64,000 nucleotides of DNA, from positions 1 through 64,000 of the IMG/VR virus record IMGVR_UViG_3300028802_000009; one strand, written 5' to 3'. This DNA comes from a virus. Both the position numbers and the translations under genes were made by a program. Under the pieces are notes generated by a model. It did not search any database and was not told the origin of the DNA. It saw only the letters and a list, made by a program, of their open reading frames with translations. Shown here in pieces: positions 24,032 to 31,005 of the stretch; positions within the stretch are counted from its first letter, which is position 1; each line of letters opens with the position of its first letter.

Positions 24032-24415
24032 TTACGCCTCGATGCAGATCAACTGTCCCGCAGGCATCCGGACTTGATCTTGCGCATCCACCGTTCGCGG
24101 AGCACTCAAATTGCCTATGTACAGGATGTGACCGCCTGCACTAGCATCCATGAACGTGAAAGCAGCTATGGAACCCCAGAAAGTTTGAGCGACGGGGAAC
24201 AACACATCGTCGACACTCACAACTTTGCCGTCCACTGGTACCGTGAACTGAACCAGTTGCCGAAAATAGTCGCCGGCAGAGACCTCGGTGCCGGCATCAC
24301 CAACGCCAGGGGCTACTGTGTAAAGCGCCACATAGATAGCCGGAGGAGGCGTGAACGGGATGCCACGCAGGGCAGCGTTCAAGAAATTATTATCAAGATA
24401 GATCGACTTAGGCAT
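24032..24415 (-). CDS. Small virion protein, paralogue of 25553..25954
   Basis: A 127-residue protein; the ATG at 24415 lies two bases past the preceding stop and is preferred over a TTG at 24427. It shares an order of motifs with the 133-residue protein at 25553..25954: an N-terminal helix, a strand like IYVALYTVAPG, a 'GTEVSAGDY' turn, VLFPVA, WGSIAAFT, GHILYIGNLSAP-V, then PAGQLICIE. This layout belongs to small phage proteins often annotated as tail-fibre-associated. It is probably a beta-sandwich attached to fibres. The paralogy is visible directly; the fibre link is inferred from the family and the fibre genes nearby. Confidence 0.65.
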   Translation of the reverse strand: MPKSIYLDNNFLNAALRGIPFTPPPAIYVALYTVAPGVGDAGTEVSAGDYFRQLVQFTVPVDGKVVSVDDVLFPVAQTFWGSIAAFTFMDASAGGHILYIGNLSAPRTVDAQDQVRMPAGQLICIEA

Positions 24416-24417
24416 AG

Positions 24418-24831
24418 CTAGCAGCAACTCCCACTACCAGGAGGCTTGATAAAAGAAGCTGAGAGGCCAGACTCCATCGCCGGTGCTGATTGCACTACGT
24501 CGAAATCTTGAGCGGAGATCTGCTGACCAGCGGGATAAGTGAGAAGGTTCCGCCAGTAGCCGAGCGCATCGGGTCGAAACCGCACGCTGTAGAAGCCCGG
24601 ATGTCCGGGGATCTCGTTGAAGTAAATGCGGCCCGCCGAGACCTGTGCGTCAGTGACGGCGTTCCCAGATACCAAAGGCCAAGGCTGGATGGTGTTGTTG
24701 AAAAAGACCTGAGAGACCAAGACTCCCGGAACTAGCCCCGTCGCGCGCGTAAAGCCGTCGGGCGCAAAGAAGTCAACCTGGTCCAACACGACCTGGTTAG
24801 CCTGAACGATTCTACCGCGCGTGGTTGCCAT
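24418..24831 (-). CDS. Small beta-rich virion protein
   Basis: A 137-residue protein with no recognised family. It begins TTRGRIVQANQVVLDQVDF, contains RIYFNEIPGHPGFYSVRFRP (a strand-turn-strand), and ends in a short serine/glycine tail with two terminal cysteines (GSGSCC). The GFYSVRF pattern is like modules that describe Ig-like structural domains in phage proteins. The start shares its A with the stop of the 53-residue gene (TGATG). Likely a virion component, by context. Confidence 0.6.
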   Translation of the reverse strand: MATTRGRIVQANQVVLDQVDFFAPDGFTRATGLVPGVLVSQVFFNNTIQPWPLVSGNAVTDAQVSAGRIYFNEIPGHPGFYSVRFRPDALGYWRNLLTYPAGQQISAQDFDVVQSAPAMESGLSASFIKPPGSGSCC

Positions 24832-24992
24832 CAGGCTCCTTGCTTGGGCGGCTCCGGCTTAGTATCCGGTCTACGTGGCCGCTCACTAGCGGAGGTGCCC
24901 CGCATCACAGCCGAGACGCTGAACTGTCGAATAACCGCGGTCCGTGTCTCAGCAGACCCGGTGATATGGGCCTCGACATTGATGATTGCCAT
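24831..24992 (-). CDS. Small 53-residue protein
   Basis: A short gene fits exactly between its neighbours: its ATG at 24992 follows the stop of the preceding gene directly (TAAATG), and its TGA shares a base with the next ATG (TGATG). It starts MAIINVEAHITGSAETR, a beta-hairpin-like stretch, has FSVSAVMRGTSASE, and ends in a basic, proline-rich tail. The tight fit on both sides argues that it is real despite its size. Function unknown. Confidence 0.6.
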   Translation of the reverse strand: MAIINVEAHITGSAETRTAVIRQFSVSAVMRGTSASERPRRPDTKPEPPKQGA

Positions 24993-25454
24993 TTAGCGTT
25001 CCTCTCTGCGTCTGTTTCGATTTGCTGCTGGAGTGATGGAATAGGTCGGTGGCGGCGGGGCTTGAGGCACGACCCGAACAGTAGGGATAGTCGGCGGCTT
25101 AGCCGTCTGTGGAACTTGAGGACCACGGCTGAGATTGGTGACCGTCGTCATCGTGGGGTCGACTACGACTACCGAGTTGCCGACAAGTGTCGCAACAAGG
25201 CTCCGCACAGAAACCGCAGCTGCTGCGAATAACGCGTCTCCTGGCATCGGCGACGTTCCCTGCAATAGGAAGCCGCCGTTCGGAACGACTGTTGTGCCAC
25301 CCAACATAGCGGCCGTTGTCGAAACAACGACACTAGGCTGCGTCAAGTCAGCCTCACCAGGCATCGGAGCTGTTCCCTGCAATAGGAAGCCGCCAACTAC
25401 TGCCCATGTGGTCTCAGCCGTAAGAGTAGCTATGCCTTCATGTATTTCAGCCAT
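24993..25454 (-). CDS. Low-complexity protein with a duplicated GGFLLQGT motif
   Basis: A 153-residue protein. The segment GGFLLQGTAPMPGEA near residue 21 is repeated as GGFLLQGTSPMPGDA near residue 60, and the corresponding DNA is nearly identical over 23 bases, a recent duplication. The middle is valine- and alanine-rich (ATLVGNSVVVVDP), and the C-terminus is proline-rich and basic (PQAPPPPTYS, ending RNRRREER). It lies among small virion proteins. No family recognised. A disordered or repetitive surface protein is plausible. Confidence 0.55.
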   Translation of the reverse strand: MAEIHEGIATLTAETTWAVVGGFLLQGTAPMPGEADLTQPSVVVSTTAAMLGGTTVVPNGGFLLQGTSPMPGDALFAAAAVSVRSLVATLVGNSVVVVDPTMTTVTNLSRGPQVPQTAKPPTIPTVRVVPQAPPPPTYSITPAANRNRRREER

Positions 25455-25552
25455 CGTTACCCCCGAAAGAGTCGAGATTTGGCGCCCAGCATGCCGATAG
25501 CGAAAATCGCCTGGCCACAGGAGGCTTTAGACGATGAGAAGACCCCCGAGGT

Positions 25553-25954
25553 TTAGCTCTCCGCTACAGAGATCGCTCCGACAGCGAAGTTCAGCGAATC
25601 GCCAATCGCGACAGTCTTCGGGGCTGTAAGAGCGCCGTAATAGAGTTGGTTGCCCGTGCCACTGACGGCGCTGCAAACAGCAATGGATGTAATGTCACCC
25701 CATGCCGCGGCCGCCGCGGGGAAAGTCACAGCTGCATCATTTGATGCGGTAGCTCCGTTTGCATTCGGAACTGGAGCCCCGAACGTAACCGGCAGCCTGT
25801 CATAGTCTGCGGCATCCACCTCCAAGCCTTCGCCAGTAGCGGTCGGCGCGGTCTTGAAGAGCGCAACAAACAATGCCGCAGGCCCTGTGTAAGCAACGGC
25901 GTCCAGAACAGCATTGAGTACCAAGACAGCAAGAGTTTGTTTTTTAGCAGCCAT
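25553..25954 (-). CDS. Small virion protein, paralogue of 24032..24415
   Basis: A 133-residue protein built like the one at 24032..24415: helix (LAVLVLNAVLDAV), strand LFVALFKTAP, a GLEVDAADYDRLPV turn, AAVTFPAAAAAWGDI, then NQLYYGALTAPKTVAIGD and a final AVGAISVAE. The WGDI, YYG-L and TVAIGD elements correspond to WGSI, YIGNL and RTVDAQD in the paralogue. It is probably a beta-sandwich virion component, perhaps on fibres. The 130 bases upstream contain no obvious gene, and only a weak GGGG site precedes the ATG. Confidence 0.65.
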   Translation of the reverse strand: MAAKKQTLAVLVLNAVLDAVAYTGPAALFVALFKTAPTATGEGLEVDAADYDRLPVTFGAPVPNANGATASNDAAVTFPAAAAAWGDITSIAVCSAVSGTGNQLYYGALTAPKTVAIGDSLNFAVGAISVAES

Positions 25955-26085
25955 GTTTACCCCGATAGGTTTAGAGGACCATCGAATCTGGACCTGTCCC
26001 CGACTCTTTGCGGCGACAAGACCATTACGATCAGACGATCACATCTAAGGATTATCGAGGCCGACTGCCGACTCGCCGCCACACG

Positions 26086-26382
26086 CTACTGCATGTGAAC
26101 GACGGACTTGAGCGAACGGATTGAATACGCGTATGGCTGCGCGGCAACCTTCCCCGTATTGTTTATCCACGCCTGCTTCAGCTCGTCCATGTTGCCCAAT
26201 GACGTGTCGAACACGAAGTAGGTTCGGTTGCCCTCCCTGTCGGTCCGAATCATCTCGACCCCGGCCGTCTGCAGGTACGCCGCGTAGTAGAGATCTGGAG
26301 TGCGAAACTCGCCGGGTCTTGAATTCTTCACTTCTGAGTCTCCATCTGAGCGCCCGAGGCGCTGGTTAGTGTAAGACAGCAC
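26086..26382 (-). CDS. DUF5659-like protein
   Basis: A 98-residue protein; GTG 26382 is preferred because AGGA lies six bases upstream, whereas the TTG at 26388 directly abuts it. Residues 25-98 match what I know as DUF5659: a DLYYAAYLQTAGVEMIR helix-turn-strand, NRTYFVFDTS, MDELKQAWIN and a final IRSLKSVVH. These small domains occur in many phages, but their job is unknown. It is preceded by a UUCG-capped hairpin. The domain call is moderately safe; the function is open. Confidence 0.65.
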   Translation of the reverse strand: MLSYTNQRLGRSDGDSEVKNSRPGEFRTPDLYYAAYLQTAGVEMIRTDREGNRTYFVFDTSLGNMDELKQAWINNTGKVAAQPYAYSIRSLKSVVHMQ

Positions 26383-26404
26383 ATTCAATCCTAATGTTCA
26401 TGTG

Positions 26405-26426
26405 GCCGGGTCCCGAAGGACCCGGC
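26405..26426 (-). terminator. Strong UUCG-capped hairpin between two virion genes
   Basis: On the leftward strand, GCCGGGTCC and GGACCCGGC form a perfect nine-pair stem closed by a TTCG loop, an exceptionally stable C(UUCG)G tetraloop. The sequence after it (CACATGAACATTAGG) has no U-run, so it may act as a pause, an mRNA-stability or processing element, or a weak terminator rather than a full rho-independent stop. It stands about 23 bases before the GTG of the DUF5659-like gene and about 40 bases after the preceding gene. Confidence 0.65.
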
Positions 26427-26466
26427 AAAGCGTAAGCAAAAGCAAGCCAAATCTAGTGGCGAGTCA

Positions 26467-27582
26467 TCACGTCACGACAACCTGGACCGGCTTACCAATG
26501 TTCGGCCCGGTGGTCGCCACGTTTACAAGGCTCGTGTACTGAACTTGAACCTTAGAGCCGGCGACGCCGAGACCATTGAGCAATGGAGCCGGGATGACAA
26601 TTGACGTGGGGGAGATCACACCCAGCGTGGCGCCCGCTATGGGCGTCTGAATCTTCTTCTGGTGAATCTGCACCGACCGCGAACCGTCTGCTGAATAGAC
26701 GCGCACCACAGTCGCCTGATACTCGGGATCGCCGAGATTGAACCCGAGGATAGTCAGGTCCCCAGCGGTTGCAGCTGCCGACGTGATCGATGTCAAAGGT
26801 ACATCGTACGCCGTGGTGCCATTATCTTGTACAATGGAGACCGCGGCGCCTGGAGTTAGGGCCGGAACACGACTCGGATCTGGATTATAGGCCAGGCTAC
26901 GATACCCAGAGAGCATACCCACCTGGAAGCTCTTGATGAACGCGTCAGTCTCGACAAAGCGAGGGGCAATCGAGCCAATCGCAGCGTCACGCTGCGCGGG
27001 TGTCCCCCCGGAGCCGAACTGAGTCTTGACGACACCTGCCGACAAGTTTATTGGGCCTCCGATGGGCGAAGTTGCCGAGATTATCGCCGATGCCGCTGGC
27101 ACAGTGAAAGACCCGGTAAGGCCCGCAGCGGTATTGAACGTCCCCGCGGTGCTTTCGATGTAGCTACCAGTGCCCCCCACCTTGCTCTGCAACACAAGAA
27201 ACGCACCTGTCTCGTCCATGATAACGCTGGCGGCCAACGCCGATGCCCCGATAGCCGCATTCACGGCCTTCACTAGCGCGACACCCGAAGTATACACACC
27301 GGGAGGTATGGTCACGTTGGTGGTTGGGCCGGCAGACGCCGTCTTGGCGCCCAGCACGTTGTTCGTACCGTCAACGGTTAGACCAGCCGAACGATTAACA
27401 GTGCCAATAATCCCAGCCGGGAGTTGCGTCAATGCCGCCCCAACGGTCTCTGGGGTCGGGCGACCGAAACGCCGCTCCTGCCCCCGCGGCTCCGTTGGCG
27501 GGTTGTGCCGACTGACTGGTTCGAGGTCCATGACCGCTATTGGACCCTGCATGTCTCCACGAATAACTCCAACATACGCCAT
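26467..27582 (-). CDS. Virion structural protein with a hook-like module
   Basis: A 371-residue protein, AT/GS-rich and beta-rich. Residues of about 75-165 form a module: a VTIPPGVYTSGVALVKAVN stretch, then MDETGAFLVLQSK and a T-A-A-G-L end. It recalls the modules inserted in the sheath at 7253..11584 (strand, helix with VNAI, strand, closing LGF/AGL). The first 40 residues are charged and probably extended. The C-terminus ends with beta-strands (VQVQYTSLVNV). It probably forms part of a fibre, baseplate or decoration. No enzymatic motif. Specific role unknown. Confidence 0.65.
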   Translation of the reverse strand: MAYVGVIRGDMQGPIAVMDLEPVSRHNPPTEPRGQERRFGRPTPETVGAALTQLPAGIIGTVNRSAGLTVDGTNNVLGAKTASAGPTTNVTIPPGVYTSGVALVKAVNAAIGASALAASVIMDETGAFLVLQSKVGGTGSYIESTAGTFNTAAGLTGSFTVPAASAIISATSPIGGPINLSAGVVKTQFGSGGTPAQRDAAIGSIAPRFVETDAFIKSFQVGMLSGYRSLAYNPDPSRVPALTPGAAVSIVQDNGTTAYDVPLTSITSAAATAGDLTILGFNLGDPEYQATVVRVYSADGSRSVQIHQKKIQTPIAGATLGVISPTSIVIPAPLLNGLGVAGSKVQVQYTSLVNVATTGPNIGKPVQVVVT

Positions 27583-27585
27583 GAC

Positions 27586-27981
27586 CTAAACTCCTGTTGT
27601 AAGCCCGCTCGTTGCGGGTTCAGTAAACTTCCCACGCTGTTGATCAATCCTGAGCATTCTCAGCACCGCGCCGTAGTCCGCGTAGAATGCAGCCACGGAC
27701 TTGATAAATTTGAGGTGGTCCGCTTGCCAAGCAAACGCGGCTTGTCGGACCCAGAGACGCATGCGGCGCAGATACTTGATGTACTTAGGCGCATATTCGA
27801 GCAGCTGCAGCTCGTGTTGCGCAAGCTCAAGGTTGAGGTACCGTGCCTCGATGTCCTTGAGCAGGATCTGAACCTGGCGTAGAAAGAGCAACTTGCGTGG
27901 CTGCCAGACTTGATGGATCGACTGGAAGTCCTGGCTCGGCTCCTGCTCCAAGATCCATGAGAGATTTGGATAGAACGGCAT
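27586..27981 (-). CDS. Small helical virion-associated protein
   Basis: A 131-residue, mostly helical protein with LEQEPSQDFQSIHQVWQPRK, RQVQILLKDIEARYL and many aromatic residues (AAFAWQADHLKFIK, AAFYADYG). It starts 70 bases after the previous gene and ends three bases before the next. No family recognised. A small assembly or neck-type helical protein is consistent with its size and setting, but this is not shown. Confidence 0.55.
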   Translation of the reverse strand: MPFYPNLSWILEQEPSQDFQSIHQVWQPRKLLFLRQVQILLKDIEARYLNLELAQHELQLLEYAPKYIKYLRRMRLWVRQAAFAWQADHLKFIKSVAAFYADYGAVLRMLRIDQQRGKFTEPATSGLTTGV

Positions 27982-28051
27982 CTCGATTCAGAGCTTTCGA
28001 CAGGACAATCCACTGTTGTATAGCTTCCCACGCAACGCTTGCCTCTAAGAC

Positions 28052-28912
28052 TCAAGTGAGAGCGACAACTACGGTTGCTCCACCATTGGTCGTCACCTTC
28101 GCGGATGAGACGCTAGCGGCGACACCTGGAATGAGAGCCGCTGGAATGAGGATTGAGGTGCCACCGATTGTACCGCCGCCCGCTAGGATCTGAGCGCTCG
28201 TCAAAGTAATCGCGCCAGTATTAGTGATGGCCACAGTAAGCGGGGCCTGGAGGTTGGTGCCCGTCAGAGTGAGCGCGCCGGCACCAGGCTTGACGGCAGT
28301 CGTCAACGTAGGCGGTGCCGCCACGGTAAGAACGTTGCTGGATTTCGCGTTCGCAATGACCTTCACAGATGAAGTACCAGCGGCGATGATCGGCGCCAGA
28401 GACGCGGGGATGGTTATAGTGGTTGCCGTAACACTACCGCCAACCGCGATCTGTGCCTGCGTCAGGGTCACCGCACCAGTGCCCGTGATCACTACCGTCG
28501 TGCTATCCGGAGCGACCGATAGGAGAGTGAGACCCGTCAGAGTAAGAATCCCACCAGCGGCAAGACTTGCACCTGTCAACGTCGGAGTCTGAACGTTCGC
28601 GGCAAGCACGGAGGTCACCGTGACTAATCCGGCTGCCTTCAACCTACTGATCTTGCCTTTACCGGCAGACAACACGACTCGCGGAGTCTGATTCAGATCG
28701 ATGTAGCCCGGAACAGTAGGATTGCCGGTGCTGGCTTGCGTCCGCGGTACGTAGCAAGGCTGCTTGGGCTTGTTTGCGTAGCCGTCGCGAGGGTACGCAT
28801 CCGGGTTGCCGAGCGAACCAAGGCGGTGAACCTCTTTGTTGGGCAAGCCATCATCGATGTCATCGATCAGGATGGCACCAGCCACGGTTTGATTGTGCTG
28901 AATTCGGTACAT
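28052..28912 (-). CDS. Virion protein with tandem IPT/TIG-like beta repeats
   Basis: A 286-residue protein. The first 85 residues are a globular or extended lead (AGAILIDDIDDGLPN, PCYVPRTQASTG). From residue 105 on there are two to three similar units: LTGLTLLSVAPDSTTVVI then GAVTLTQAQIAVGG, and LTLTGTNLQAPLTVAI then GAITLTSAQILAGG. The repeated 'LTLTGT-L ... V-ITNTGA-TLT-AQI' pattern is that of IPT/TIG-like beta sandwiches, typical of extended virion fibres and adhesins. The DNA of the two units is also alike. No signal peptide. It is probably part of an exposed structure. Confidence 0.7.
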   Translation of the reverse strand: MYRIQHNQTVAGAILIDDIDDGLPNKEVHRLGSLGNPDAYPRDGYANKPKQPCYVPRTQASTGNPTVPGYIDLNQTPRVVLSAGKGKISRLKAAGLVTVTSVLAANVQTPTLTGASLAAGGILTLTGLTLLSVAPDSTTVVITGTGAVTLTQAQIAVGGSVTATTITIPASLAPIIAAGTSSVKVIANAKSSNVLTVAAPPTLTTAVKPGAGALTLTGTNLQAPLTVAITNTGAITLTSAQILAGGGTIGGTSILIPAALIPGVAASVSSAKVTTNGGATVVVALT

Positions 28913-28991
28913 TAGGGTGCTCTCTCCTAGGCGAGTACGAGAAAATGTCTCGTGAGAGATAGGAGATAAAAGGAAGTGCGGTCTTGGTCCG

Positions 28992-29876
28992 CTACTTATC
29001 TGTGCAAGTCAGGGGTGCCCCGCGACCAAGAGCACACGCATCCTCGTATCCAAGCTCGATCAGCTCGCGCATGGCCTTCGGCTCGAACGTCAGGCCGTCC
29101 CCCGCAATCCTGCCCAAATCGATCTTGGGCTTAAGGACGCGCAGAGTGACCTTCCGGTAATCTGTATCGGCGTTTCTTAGCTCGCAGATCTTCAGGTCGT
29201 CACGCATGACCTCGTTGATCAATAGATTGACGGCCCGGAGCGCGAGGTCCGGAATCGCCGCCTTCCCTGCGCATTTGAAGGGGGATGGGAGCCGTGGATC
29301 AGTGCACAAGATCATGTCGATCTCGGTCGCCCCAGCCCGGACGGCCTCCCCCAACGGGGTCACGGACCGGAGTGCCCCGTCCGCCCAAAGCCCCCCATCA
29401 ACCTTGACCGGCAGAAACATCCCAGGGAACGCCGAAGACGCGAGCACCCAAGACAAGATGTCCGGCTCGGTCTCGTCCACTGTTCGGCTCTCACCCGACT
29501 CCCAAGAAACGGCCAGAACGCGAAGCTTCCGCCCCGAGTCACGGATCTTCGCGGCATCCAACGTGCCACGAACCCATTTGTGCAGGGGCTCCGAGTTATA
29601 GACCGATGGTTTCCATAGAGCCGACCCCATGCCAAAAGGCCACCAGGACTTGCGGACCTTGGCAGTAGTCACATCCAGCCAAAAGCGATTGAGGTGTACC
29701 CATGCTTCCATGGGAGCGCCCTTTGGCGACTGACACAGCACCGCGGCGTTGAGGGCGCCAACGGAGACGCCAGAGATTAGGTCGTAGTCGACCCCGTCCT
29801 CCGCCATCCACTTCTTGAGAACGCCTGTCTCGTACGACCCCTTGGACCCGCCCCCGCTAAGAACCAAAGCTCTCAT
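28992..29876 (-). CDS. Patatin-like phospholipase
   Basis: A 294-residue patatin-family lipid acyl hydrolase. It has the oxyanion loop SGGGSKG at residues 7-13, the nucleophile elbow GVSVG at 36-40 with S38, and the catalytic aspartate in DGG at 160-162. These three elements are the S-D dyad of patatins (cleavage of phospholipid acyl chains). Length is normal for a single-domain bacterial member. The start is MRALVLSGGG, with no signal peptide, so the enzyme is cytoplasmic or virion-packaged. It lies between two fibre-type genes in a late operon, which suggests a role in lysis, membrane entry or membrane remodelling of the host. The patatin call is very secure; the role is inferred. Confidence 0.95.
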   Translation of the reverse strand: MRALVLSGGGSKGSYETGVLKKWMAEDGVDYDLISGVSVGALNAAVLCQSPKGAPMEAWVHLNRFWLDVTTAKVRKSWWPFGMGSALWKPSVYNSEPLHKWVRGTLDAAKIRDSGRKLRVLAVSWESGESRTVDETEPDILSWVLASSAFPGMFLPVKVDGGLWADGALRSVTPLGEAVRAGATEIDMILCTDPRLPSPFKCAGKAAIPDLALRAVNLLINEVMRDDLKICELRNADTDYRKVTLRVLKPKIDLGRIAGDGLTFEPKAMRELIELGYEDACALGRGAPLTCTDK

Positions 29877-29913
29877 GCCATCATGGAACTATAAATGGCT
29901 TCCGTGGCCGCGC

Positions 29914-31005
29914 TCAGCCGGCGATCCACTTATTCGTGATATCGCCCTGGAAGAACCTGACAAAGTCAAACGCGTAGTGCATGGGCGCCGAGGTCGTCCC
30001 CGGCATGGTGAAAGTGGAGTTTCCACTTTCCATTCGCACGCCGATCGCGGTGAACAAGGTCGGGTTCAGTGCATACGTGTTCATCTTACCGCCGTCCCAA
30101 AACGCGCCTGACAGCACCGGGGACTCCACGAAGATCGAATTATGCCTAACGTTAGTCACGACACCACTAACACTTGCAAAGATGTAGTTCCCGACGATGT
30201 CGTACTTCGTACCTGTGCTGCCGGCCTCAGAGAGATTGCCGAAAGTGGATTCAGACCCTGCTATAACACGGCCTGTAAAGGCGGTGTTATTACCCGCGGC
30301 ACCATTGTTATAGTTCGTAGCGTATAACCTGTTAGCTTCATCCCAAACCGTGCCACCGGTAGTCGTATATGCGACCTCAGATGAGATTGAGCCGTCGACC
30401 ACACCAGCATTTCCATATCCGTATCTGGCCCCGCGGCACCATGTAATTGTGCCATTGGGCCATGTGGCGCTCATTGCTGGCGTTGCCTTCCACATCAGGT
30501 ATTGTTTGTTGATCACGCCAGGAACCTGCAAGAACAACACGGACCCATAGATCGTAGATCGGTAGTGCCCAGCCGGGATCGGGTTTGATTGAAGGGCCGG
30601 GGTCGTGGTGAAGGCGTAGTATGGAATAACGTCGCCGTCGCGAATCATGGCGACACTCGGCGCTATTGAATCGACGAACTTCCAGCCGCGCACTACAAGG
30701 TCGGGCGACCCACTGTCAAACTCGTCATCGAAGGCGCTTGGCGATAGTGGAGGCGTGAGGAATGGATTGTTGCCGGAAGCTGATCCGGTACTACTACTGC
30801 TCCATACCGCAGTGCTCGGCCCTTGTGCCGTGAGCACCTGCCCTGCAATCGGCGCAGTGCTACTGATGGCAACGGGAGAGCCGCTGGTAGCGATCCGATT
30901 GGCAATCTGCGGATCTGCTAGCGTTCCGCTCAAGCCGGCGATACTGATCTCATCAGTCCCACCATCTTCGTGAGTGACCGCGTGCTTTCCGAGATAATAA
31001 GGCAT
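29914..31005 (-). CDS. Tail fibre or receptor-binding-type protein
   Basis: A 363-residue protein. It begins HAVTHEDGGTDEISIAGLSG, followed by GTLADPQIANRIA, a lead-in used repeatedly in phage fibres. It then has a GQVLTAQGPSTAVWSSSSTG segment and a globular C-terminal part of 270 residues with aromatic and glycine-rich strands (IIRDGDVIPYYAF-like, RYGYGNAGVVDGS, NTYALNPTLFTAIG). The order 'shared N-terminal module, short linker, globular end' suits a short fibre whose C-terminal domain binds a receptor. It shares its first base with the long fibre stop at 31005, so the pair is coupled. Confidence 0.72.
   Translation of the reverse strand: MPYYLGKHAVTHEDGGTDEISIAGLSGTLADPQIANRIATSGSPVAISSTAPIAGQVLTAQGPSTAVWSSSSTGSASGNNPFLTPPLSPSAFDDEFDSGSPDLVVRGWKFVDSIAPSVAMIRDGDVIPYYAFTTTPALQSNPIPAGHYRSTIYGSVLFLQVPGVINKQYLMWKATPAMSATWPNGTITWCRGARYGYGNAGVVDGSISSEVAYTTTGGTVWDEANRLYATNYNNGAAGNNTAFTGRVIAGSESTFGNLSEAGSTGTKYDIVGNYIFASVSGVVTNVRHNSIFVESPVLSGAFWDGGKMNTYALNPTLFTAIGVRMESGNSTFTMPGTTSAPMHYAFDFVRFFQGDITNKWIAG

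Noticed and set aside
28937-28980. ACGAGA/TCTCGT and GCGG/CCGC hairpins after the patatin gene
   Set aside because: Stems are four to six pairs, one with a mismatch; the short U-rich stretch is not enough to call a terminator.
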